A program made the translations under genes and the position numbers. Shown here piece by piece: positions 28,641-37,819 of a stretch of 37,819 bases of DNA. Within the stretch, counting starts at the first letter, position 1. Each line of letters opens with the position of its first letter. A model generated the notes under the pieces. That model was not told where the DNA came from and ran no database searches. It saw nothing but the letters and a program-made list of their open reading frames with translations. This stretch comes from Lachnospiraceae bacterium (GTDB taxonomy: Bacteria > Bacillota > Clostridia > Lachnospirales > Lachnospiraceae): NCBI GenBank assembly GCA_011958945.1, contig BLLT01000014.1:1-37819 (forward strand), read 5' to 3'.

Positions 28641-28714
28641 TTGACAATTCCATCTAACACTTGCTATTATAATATGAGACAAAGGCGTTCTTAAGGGTAG
28701 GAACGTCTTTTTTT
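28641..28714 (+). promoter_or_regulatory. glnA promoter and leader terminator with AxxGxx hexaloop (candidate ANTAR target)
   Basis: TTGACA 28641-28646, TATTAT/TATAAT 28665-28673; AAGGCGTTC-TT-[AAGGGT]-AG-GAACGTCTT then T7. Confidence 0.65.
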
Positions 28715-28768
28715 ATTACGCCACGGCGTTGTCAGTACTAGGAATTGGCCGCCGAACCAATTCTTTTT

Positions 28769-28849
28769 ATGCGCAGGCCCGCATATGGAAGTCGGCTGCC
28801 AAGCAGCATGTGGGACGCGCATTGAGTAGGGGCAAAAATTTCCCCTGCT
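28769..28849 (+). ncRNA. Structured glnA-leader element related to the 12.5-kb element
   Basis: ATGCGC 28769-28774/GCGCAT 28817-28822; CCCGCAT 28778-28784/ATGTGGG 28808-28814; GCTGC-CAA-GCAGC 28795-28807; AGTAGGGG 28825-28832/CCCCTGCT 28842-28849. Confidence 0.55.
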
Positions 28850-28929
28850 TAATTGCACAGTTCCATGCAAGGCGATTGCGCATATTGCGTGAAAGGTTTC
28901 AGGATTTTGAAAGGAGCATAGTTATTAAG

Positions 28930-30264
28930 ATGAAGAGAAATTATACAAGGGAAGATATCATGAATCTGGTAAGGGAAGAGGATGTAGAATTTATCCGGCT
29001 GCAGTTTACCGATATGTTTGGGAATCTGAAAAATGTGGCGATTACATCCAGCCAGCTGGAAAAGGCATTGGACAATAAGTGTATGTTTGACGGCTCTTCG
29101 ATAGAAGGGTTTGTGAGGATTGAGGAATCGGATATGTATCTTTATCCGGATTTTAGCACATGGCAGATTTTCCCATGGCGGCCTCAACGGGGAAAGGTGG
29201 CAAGGCTCATTTGCGATATTTACCGGCCAAACGGGAATCCTTTCGAGGGAGACCCAAGATATATTTTGAAATGTGCCATACGGGAAGCGGAAAAGCTGGG
29301 ATATCATTTTGAGGTTGGGCCGGAATGTGAGTTTTTCCTGTTCCATACGGATGAAAATGCCCTTCCTACCACAATTACCCATGAACAGGCAGGATATTTC
29401 GATTTAGGCCCGGTGGACTTTGGGGAAAATGCAAGGCGGGATATGGTACTTACTTTGGAGGATATGGGATTTATTATTGAAGCTTCCCATCATGAAGTTG
29501 CTCCGGCACAGCATGAAATTGATTTTAAATATGACGAGGCTCTTTCTACCGCGGACAATATTATGACATTTAAGCTGGCGGTGAAGACGATTGCGAAACG
29601 CCATGGCCTGCATGCCACATTTATGCCCAAACCGAAATTTGGCGTTAATGGTTCGGGGATGCATATTAATATGTCATTGTCGAAAGAAGGGAAAAATATT
29701 TTTGCCGACCCTTCCGACGAATTGGGCTTAAGTAAGGAAGCATATTACTTTATCGGAGGCATTATGAAGCATATGAAGGGGATGACAGCGATTACCAATC
29801 CGTTAGTTAATTCCTATAAGAGGCTTGTGCCTGGGTATGAGGCGCCTGTTTATATTGCCTGGAGCGCAACCAATCGAAGTCCGTTAATCAGGATTCCGGC
29901 GTCCAGGGGAGAAGGGACCAGAATAGAACTTAGATGCCCGGACCCGTCAGCAAATCCTTATTTAGCACTGGCGGTATGTTTAAGGGCTGGCCTGGATGGC
30001 ATCAGCAACCGGATTATGCCGCCAAAGAGTGTGGACAGGAATATATTTACGATGACGCCGGACGAACGGAAAGAAGCAAAAATCGAAGCGCTTCCCGGAA
30101 CACTGATTGAAGCGGTGCATGAACTGGAAAAAGATGAATTTATCCAAGCGGTTCTCGGAAAGCATGTGAGCGATAAGTACCTTGAAGCGAAAAAGGCGGA
30201 ATGGGCGGAATACAGTTCCCAAGTGACTGAATGGGAAATAGGGGTGTATCTGAACAAATTTTAG
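28930..30264 (+). CDS. glnA: Glutamine synthetase type I
   Basis: [84 protein letters not shown]-terminal ORF extension to 28729 covers the leader and is rejected. Confidence 0.95.
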   Translation: MKRNYTREDIMNLVREEDVEFIRLQFTDMFGNLKNVAITSSQLEKALDNKCMFDGSSIEGFVRIEESDMYLYPDFSTWQIFPWRPQRGKVARLICDIYRPNGNPFEGDPRYILKCAIREAEKLGYHFEVGPECEFFLFHTDENALPTTITHEQAGYFDLGPVDFGENARRDMVLTLEDMGFIIEASHHEVAPAQHEIDFKYDEALSTADNIMTFKLAVKTIAKRHGLHATFMPKPKFGVNGSGMHINMSLSKEGKNIFADPSDELGLSKEAYYFIGGIMKHMKGMTAITNPLVNSYKRLVPGYEAPVYIAWSATNRSPLIRIPASRGEGTRIELRCPDPSANPYLALAVCLRAGLDGISNRIMPPKSVDRNIFTMTPDERKEAKIEALPGTLIEAVHELEKDEFIQAVLGKHVSDKYLEAKKAEWAEYSSQVTEWEIGVYLNKF

Positions 30265-30413
30265 TGTTCTGGCCGATTGTCAGTTCGATATGTTCCAGCT
30301 ATTGACGGAAGGTAATCAGTTCAGCACACGAATGTGTAGATGTGACAAAGACTCCGGCCCTTTTGCCGCAGATATAACTTGAAATGGCTGGATGGAAGAA
30401 AGGGGGTGGGGAT

Positions 30414-30959
30414 ATGGCTGGTATCATTGTGGCATTTCCGAAAGAGGAGGATGCCAGAAAGATAAAAAACCTTCTGGTAAGAAATGGGTTTTCTGTATCG
30501 TCGGTTTGCACAACAGGGGCACAGGCTATCGGATTGGCGGATAGTTATAGCCAAGGCATTGTAATCTGCGGTTACCGCCTGCCGGATATGATGTATCAGG
30601 AACTTTACAATTGCCTGCCTTCAGGGTTTGAAATGCTGCTTATGGCATCCCGACATATACTTGCCGAATGTATGGATAACGGTATTGTTTGCCTGGCTAT
30701 GCCGATGAAGGTGCTTGATCTGGTAAATACTGTAGATATGCTGCTGCACACAGTACAAAGGCGGCACGGGAAAATGCGGGAAAAGCCAAAAGAGCGCAGC
30801 GGGGAAGAAATCAGTCTGATTCATGAAGCCAAGTATTTGCTTATGGACAGGAATCATATGACGGAAGACGAAGCATACAGATATATTCAAAAGTGCAGCA
30901 TGGACAGTGGAACAAAAATGGCGGAAACAGCGCAGATGGTGCTGGCTATGATGAAATAA
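30414..30959 (+). CDS. ANTAR-domain (RNA-binding antiterminator) regulator
   Basis: Receiver-like N-terminus and C-terminal ISLIHEAKYLLMDRNHMTEDEAYRYIQKCSMDSGTKMAETAQMVLAM, typical ANTAR helices; directly downstream of glnA. Confidence 0.85.
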   Translation: MAGIIVAFPKEEDARKIKNLLVRNGFSVSSVCTTGAQAIGLADSYSQGIVICGYRLPDMMYQELYNCLPSGFEMLLMASRHILAECMDNGIVCLAMPMKVLDLVNTVDMLLHTVQRRHGKMREKPKERSGEEISLIHEAKYLLMDRNHMTEDEAYRYIQKCSMDSGTKMAETAQMVLAMMK

Positions 30960-31200
30960 GAAGGAAACGTGCTTGAAAGATGCGGGATGAACTTTCGGGT
31001 ACGTTTATTTCTTTGCCCTATAGGAATAGGGGGGGAACTGGGCCAATTCTTTTTACTTGTGTAATAGTTCAAGCTTGACTTTTTATGGGATATAGACGAT
31101 ATTATTTATATAGTACAGAGGTATGGCGGATTTTTGTATAGGAATACGAAAAGCAGACGGCCAGTAGGGCGGGAAAGAATAGAAGGGGGCGCATTTTTAA

Positions 31201-31793
31201 TGAAAATCGGCGAGGCGCAGCATATTTATAGAAAACAAGTGAGCGATTACAGGGAGCAAAGGGCGGCAATATCTAAGAGGCTGGAAACTATCCGTTCAAA
31301 GATGGATGCATCTCCTAATAATAGGGAACAGTTTGAATCGGAGGCGGCGGCTTTGGAATTGACCTTAGATTCGTTGGATGAGAAACAGGCAGAGTATGAA
31401 AAATACTTGGAGCAGCTGTCGGAGAAATATTGTGCGTACTGGAATACAACGGTAGCCGAGCAGCAGGCGGATGCCATGGAAGAGTATGCTGTGGATATGG
31501 GTAAAATCATGGAAGTGGCACGGCGCATTATGAAAGGGGCAATTGTTCCGGCATCGGATGAAAAGAAATTGATGGAATTCAGCAATGAAATGTACCAGAC
31601 AGCAAAAAGCGTAGGAGCCATGATACGGCGGCAAAAGCGTGAAAAATATGATACCCTCTGGGGCGAAGAGGAGGAGAAGGAATATGAAGACCCCAAGGAG
31701 GCAGCAGAGAATGCACAGGCGCCAAGCGGCGCTCCAGCAGTAGTGGATGCGGCGGAAAGCATGCCATCTGCAGGAGGAGAAGACATGCAGTAA
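31201..31793 (+). CDS. Hypothetical coiled-coil protein
   Basis: ORF from ATG 31201 (MKIGEAQHIYRKQVSDYREQ), high helical/charged content. Confidence 0.65.
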
Positions 31794-31991
31794 TTGGAAA
31801 GTTATGGACAGCTATGTATATCATTTGAAAAGGGAGTTGTTTTTATTAAAAAAACTGATATAATTGTAATATCAAAGGGCAATATAAAATATTCGATATT
31901 CTTATGGGTAATCAGCTGTACAGGCGGCCTGGGAGAAGAAAAATATATAGCGATGGTCGCGAGACGAAAGACCTAAGGAGGAAAAATAAAC

Positions 31992-34577
31992 ATGGGTATC
32001 CATGATCAGGATAAGAAAAGAAGCCATACAACACATTTTTTGGTGGGGAGCTTTACCTGTCTTATGATTATAAGTGCGGTGGCATTTTTATGCTTGGGAT
32101 ATTATATGAGCCAGGTGAGCAAGGATGCCATTAATGATGTGGGCAATTTATATATGATGGGTATGAATGAACAGATTACTGCTCATTTCCGTACGATAAT
32201 GGACTTGAAGCTGGAGCAGGCGGAAGCCGTAGTAGAAACAGTTTCCGGAGATGGGGATGAACAAGATGTAGAGCAATTATATGAAGAATTGATTTACAGG
32301 GTTCAAATCAGAAATTTTAATTATCTTGCGCTCTATTCTGAAAGCGGGAAGCTGGAAATGGTGTATGGGGATCAGATCAGCCTGGATGACCCGGAGCCGT
32401 TTTACCAGTCATTAAAGAATAAAGAAAAGAAAATTGCAGTGGGAAGGGATAGCGCTGGAAATGAAATAGTGATGTTTGGCATTAGCGCAGATTACGAGAT
32501 GAGAAATGGTGAGAGGAGTATGGCAATAGTCATGGCTCTTCCTATTGAGTATATCAGTACAATGCTGGAAACGGAAGAAGAGGATGCATTGATGTACTCC
32601 CATATTATCAGACAGGATGGCAGCTTTATTGTGAGCGGCATGAACGATGAATATGATGATTATTTCAGCAGTCTTTACGGAAGGTATAAAAATGATGATC
32701 CCAAGAAAATAGAGGCATTTGTTGAAGAACTTACTGATGCTATGAAAAAAGGGGAAAATTATGCGGTGATACCTGATTTTGACGGAAGCAGGCAGCAGAT
32801 ATATTGCACTTCCCTCCCCTATTCGGAGTGGCATCTGATTACAATACTGCCATTTGGAATATTAAATGAAACGGTGGAGAGTTTAAACGAAGACAGGACG
32901 ATTGCTACTATGTCGGTCTGTGCGGTGATATTGCTTGCTTTGCTGCTGATTTTTTATGTATATTATAGAATGACCTGCCAGCAGCTGGCGGATTTGGAGG
33001 AAGCGCGTCAGGATGCTTTACATGCAACGAAAGCCAAGAGTGAATTTCTTTCCAACATGAGCCATGATATCCGTACGCCGATGAATGCAATTGTAGGGAT
33101 GACGGCAATTGCAACAACGCATATTGATGATAAAGAGCAAGTAAGGAACTGTTTGAAAAAGATTGCCCTATCCGGCAAACATCTTCTGGGGCTGATTAAC
33201 GATGTACTGGATATGTCCAAGATTGAAAGCGGAAAAATGACGCTTACAGCAGAACGCATTTCCCTAAGGGAAGTAGTGGAAGGCATTGTAAGCATCGTGC
33301 AGACGCAGGTGAAAGGAAAAGGGCAAAACTTTAACGTACATATTGATAATATTATGGTAGAGGATGTGTACTGCGATAGTGTACGCCTGAATCAAGTGTT
33401 ATTGAATTTGCTGTCCAATGCGGTGAAGTATACGCAGGAAGGGGGTACGATACAATTATCCCTGTTCCAGGAGGAGGCACCGCCGGAAAAAGGGAATACG
33501 TTTGTCAGAACACATGTTACGGTTAGAGATAATGGAATCGGTATGGGGGCGGAGTTCCTGGAGCATATTTTTGACTCATATTCCAGGGCAGATAACAAGC
33601 GCGTTCAGAAAACGGAAGGGGCCGGACTGGGCATGGCAATCACAAAATATATTGTGGATGTGATGCAGGGCAGTATAACGGTAAACAGTGAACCGAATAA
33701 AGGAACGGAATTCCATTTGATTTTGGATTTGGAGAAAGCAACGGAGGGGGAAATGGACATGGTACTGCCGGCATGGAAAATGCTGGTGGTGGATGATGAT
33801 GAGATATTATGCCGTACAGCGGTGGATGCGCTGGATTCGATCGGTATACAGGCCGACTGGACATTGAGCGGGGAGAAGGCCATCGATATGGTGACAAAAC
33901 ATCATCAAATGAGGGATGACTATCAGATTGTTATGTTAGACTGGAAGCTTCCCGGCATGGATGGCATCTTTGTTGCAAAGCAGATTCGGCGCATTATAGG
34001 CGATTCCATGCCAATTATTTTGATTTCGGCTTATGACTGGAGCGATTTCGAAAAGGAGGCAAGGGAAGCGGGCATTGATGGATTTATTGCGAAGCCGTTA
34101 TTTAAGTCAACGCTGTTTTATGGTTTGAAGAAATATATGGGCGTGGAAGAAGAGCATAGCAAGGAGCAGAAGAATCAGGACTTGTGCGGATGCCATATAT
34201 TAGTTGCGGAAGATAATGATTTGAATTGGGAAATATTGGAGGAACTGCTGTCCGATGCGGGCATGGAACTGGAATGGGCGGAAAACGGTAAAATATGTGT
34301 GGAGAAACTTCAATCATCAGAGCCTGGAACCTATGATGCGATACTCATGGATGTGCGTATGCCTATTATGAATGGATATGAGGCTACCAGGGAGATCCGG
34401 GCATTAAATCATCCAGATGCACAGAATATCCCTATTATAGCCATGACGGCAGATGCTTTTTCAGAAGATATTCAGAAGTGCCTGGAAAGCGGCATGAATG
34501 CCCATACGGCTAAGCCGATTAATCTGGATGAAGTGCTCTCCTTGCTGAAAAGGTTTATCATGCAGGAAAAAAACTGA
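31992..34577 (+). CDS. Hybrid sensor histidine kinase with two receiver domains
   Basis: HisKA KSEFLSNMSHDIRTPMNAIVGM; HATPase NLLSNAVKYT, DNGIGMG, GAGLGMAI; REC1 LVVDDDE…MLDWKLPGMDG; REC2 LVAEDND…LMDVRMPIMNGYEATR. Confidence 0.95.
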   Translation: MGIHDQDKKRSHTTHFLVGSFTCLMIISAVAFLCLGYYMSQVSKDAINDVGNLYMMGMNEQITAHFRTIMDLKLEQAEAVVETVSGDGDEQDVEQLYEELIYRVQIRNFNYLALYSESGKLEMVYGDQISLDDPEPFYQSLKNKEKKIAVGRDSAGNEIVMFGISADYEMRNGERSMAIVMALPIEYISTMLETEEEDALMYSHIIRQDGSFIVSGMNDEYDDYFSSLYGRYKNDDPKKIEAFVEELTDAMKKGENYAVIPDFDGSRQQIYCTSLPYSEWHLITILPFGILNETVESLNEDRTIATMSVCAVILLALLLIFYVYYRMTCQQLADLEEARQDALHATKAKSEFLSNMSHDIRTPMNAIVGMTAIATTHIDDKEQVRNCLKKIALSGKHLLGLINDVLDMSKIESGKMTLTAERISLREVVEGIVSIVQTQVKGKGQNFNVHIDNIMVEDVYCDSVRLNQVLLNLLSNAVKYTQEGGTIQLSLFQEEAPPEKGNTFVRTHVTVRDNGIGMGAEFLEHIFDSYSRADNKRVQKTEGAGLGMAITKYIVDVMQGSITVNSEPNKGTEFHLILDLEKATEGEMDMVLPAWKMLVVDDDEILCRTAVDALDSIGIQADWTLSGEKAIDMVTKHHQMRDDYQIVMLDWKLPGMDGIFVAKQIRRIIGDSMPIILISAYDWSDFEKEAREAGIDGFIAKPLFKSTLFYGLKKYMGVEEEHSKEQKNQDLCGCHILVAEDNDLNWEILEELLSDAGMELEWAENGKICVEKLQSSEPGTYDAILMDVRMPIMNGYEATREIRALNHPDAQNIPIIAMTADAFSEDIQKCLESGMNAHTAKPINLDEVLSLLKRFIMQEKN

Positions 34578-34641
34578 CGGCAATAGAAGGATGATGCTGT
34601 TACAAAGTTCTGCTGATATTTTCTTGTAAGATTGGTATAAA

Positions 34642-34678
34642 ATGAGTTCCGGGTGCTGTTTCATGCCCCGGAACTCAT
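34642..34678. terminator. Strong hairpin between HK gene and decayed region
   Basis: ATGAGTTCCGGG 34642-34653 / CCCGGAACTCAT 34667-34678, perfect 12 bp. Confidence 0.65.
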
Positions 34679-35127
34679 AATTCTGCAAACAGCTTTCGGA
34701 AATCTTCGTTTACCCCTATCATTGCAATGATATTGACCTCGCTGTTTCCCCAGGGAAGAGCCTGTTCGCTAATGGCAACAGAGATAAAGCTGGTCTTTGT
34801 ATTCTTGGATAAGGAATGGGGAACAGCAACATTGCCGAAGGCGGTGCTGGACATATTTTCCCTGGTATGCATATCCCCCGAAAGAGAATCGGATGCATAT
34901 CCCAAATGGATGACATCCTCCGCCATTCAGTTCCGTATCATTGATAGACACCTGACTTTGCAGCATCCTTCCAGTATGTATTGGCTGCGGATGCGGTCGA
35001 TGACTATAACTGCTTTTGCACTGGTGTAATTACCTGTCACATTATCCATAATCTGAATTCTTTCCATTTTCCGTAATTGCCCTGACGCTGTACAAGGATA
35101 TGGACTTATTGGCACTGCCATATCCAT
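34675..35127 (-). pseudogene. Remnant of PTS EIIA_2-containing regulator (BglG/MtlR-type C-terminus)
   Basis: REN MSSTAFGNVAVPHSLSKNTKTSFISVAISEQALPWG.SEVNIIAMI matches the EIIA_2 active-site region (xGxAxPH); no intact upstream PRD domains; upstream frame broken. Confidence 0.65.
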
Positions 35128-35146
35128 AAGTTTCTGAAAAATGCCA

Positions 35147-35190
35147 CAAAAAAACAGGGAAACAAATCTGAATCATCAGTTATTTCCCTG
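35147..35190 (-). terminator. Rho-independent terminator of the Rpn gene remnant
   Basis: Minus strand CAGGGAAA…TTTCCCTG followed by T7. Confidence 0.75.
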
Positions 35191-35232
35191 CTTCAATGCT
35201 AAAATATAAAATTTTCACTCTGCTTTGATAGT

Positions 35233-36031
35233 CTACACCGTTTGAAATCCTGCAAGCTGTTCTACTTCTGTTACGCTGAGTTCAGAACATTCTGCAATTT
35301 CCTCAATTGTGAGTTTTCCCATTTTTAACAGTTTAATTGCTGTTTTTTTCTTTGCCAGGTCTATTCCCTGATTTAAAATCTTTCTTGCCTCTGTTTCAAT
35401 CAATGCTCCGCCCATCATATCACCTACACCTTTCTGCACATTCTCATATTTTTGTGCAATCTCCTTAATCACGTCACTGGAAAGCTCTATGATCGTGCGT
35501 CTATCAAACGCCCCGATCACTCCCTGCTGTTCCAGTTCATCAAGCCTTTCTAAAATTATCTGATACTCTGCCTTCAATTCCGCCAGTTTCTGTTCATTAC
35601 TATTATACTCTGGAAAGCCTTTCTCATGTGAAAAAATGTAAAACGGAATCAGCATCAGCAGACGTTTTTCAAAAATATCGTCAAGCGAATATTTCTGTAC
35701 TTTCATAATCGGTATGTCATACTGCACCGTTCTGCCCGGTGTGACAATCACATATTTCATTTTGTCCGGTGTTTTTTTGTAAGTCCGGCAGGCTGCTTTC
35801 ACACTCTACATGGTATTTCTTCGGTATCTTTCCGAAAACCGTAAAATTTGTGTCCGTAATCCGTTCCCTGTCCGCTTCGTCCTGCTGGTCTAAAAAATGC
35901 TCATTGGGGAAAAACCGGATTTCTTCCTCCCCTGTATATGCTTCGCCGAAAATTTCATTAATTACGGGAATTATCAGCTTCCGGCAGTCATTCAGGATTG
36001 TCCGGAATGCCCCGTCATATATATTCGCCAT
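35233..36031 (-). pseudogene. Rpn-family (PD-(D/E)XK) recombination-promoting nuclease/transposase-like, frameshifted with internal deletion
   Basis: N-part MANIYDGAFRTILNDCRKLIIPVINEIFGE…KKYHVECESSLPD and C-part YKKTPDKMKYVIVTPGRTVQYDIPIMKVQKYSLDDIFEKRLLMLIPFYIF lie in different frames; the intervening catalytic segment is absent. Confidence 0.8.
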
Positions 36032-36095
36032 ATCTTAATTCCTTCCTTTTTGTGTCTTTATCATATCATTTTTTCACCCCAATTTCAACATTATT

Positions 36096-36340
36096 TCACG
36101 CTGGTTCATCCCTCAATATGCCTGAAGCATTCTCCATATTTGCCCTTCCTTTGTCTGTCCGGTAATTTTTCCCTGAAAAAGCAACAGGAACACACCTCTC
36201 CATGATGCGGTCATAGATGCGCCCATGTTTCAAATCTGCCGGATTGCGCAGTTCTTCCAGTGACAGGTTTGTTGTAATGATAAATGGTTTCCCGCTTTTG
36301 TAGCGTTCATCAATCACAAGATAATTCCCATGCGCAGGAT
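36096..36340 (-). pseudogene. C-terminal fragment of DnaC/IstB-like ATPase
   Basis: YLVIDERYKSGKPFIITTNLSLEELRNPADLKHGRIYDRIMERCVPVAFSGKNYR, without Walker A. Confidence 0.75.
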
Positions 36341-36551
36341 ACCCTTATGACGATTTATTCGGAACTGAATATAGCTAATCATTTAATCAGCATTTATGAA
36401 CGGATTATTTTGGATATCAAGAATAAGAACTAAAGAGGAGAATGGTAATGAATATAAAACAAGCACCAACAGGATTCCCGAAAAATTTTTTCCCTTTTTG
36501 GAATTGTGTACTCACGTAAAAAAACTTATAAATTTGCATTGTAAATAGCAG

Positions 36552-37819
<1,268 letters not shown>

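Noticed and set aside
28729-28929. N-terminal extension of glnA in the ORF track
   Set aside because: The region contains the structured leader, and the canonical start MKRNYTRED is at 28930.
31850-31990. Cyclic-di-GMP riboswitch before the histidine kinase (AAAGGGCAA … ACAGGCGGCC)
   Set aside because: The central GACGCAAAGC-type segment is missing and I could not fold the two helices; resemblance judged fortuitous.
36345-36433. Short ORF MTIYSELNIANHLISIYERIILDIKNKN
   Set aside because: Too short and unassignable; may be the tail of another relic but no support beyond an open frame.

Overview
The window looks like a Firmicutes (Lachnospiraceae-type) chromosome segment; that assignment is inferred from protein style, not searched. 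Intact genes I recognise include: GH127-type glycosidase, peptidase T, polysaccharide deacetylase, xanthine phosphoribosyltransferase (xpt), three large polytopic membrane proteins, an amino-acid ABC transporter (SBP, permease, ATPase), a GT2 glycosyltransferase, a HisC-type aminotransferase, a DUF368 protein, a SAM methyltransferase, Hsp33 (hslO), NAD+ synthase (nadE), glutamine synthetase (glnA) with a downstream ANTAR protein, and a hybrid histidine kinase with two receivers. Decayed genes cluster at about 6.4-7.9 kb (LevR-like AAA+ remnant, Schlafen/AlbA-type ATP-binding pseudogene) and 34.7-37.8 kb (PTS EIIA/BglG-type remnant, Rpn nuclease, DnaC/IstB fragment, possible immunity-protein fragment, GH1 pseudogene). 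Best candidates for something undescribed: (1) a leader element made of two interleaved perfect inverted repeats (H-type pseudoknot or switch geometry). It occurs in tandem upstream of the amino-acid ABC transporter and a third time upstream of a glycosyltransferase, with a compensatory base change between copies. (2) A 914-aa predicted surface protein with two unrelated Cys-containing tandem repeat arrays: about 10 units of YHxHxGSxxxGGGCY, and nine units of exactly 14 aa. (3) Several other structured repeat families: a 166-bp long inverted repeat with CTAGTA/TACTAG ends, a GCGC/GAGTAGGGG multi-hairpin element upstream of glnA and at 12.5 kb, and GGAACT-loop hairpins. No tRNA, rRNA or CRISPR was seen.
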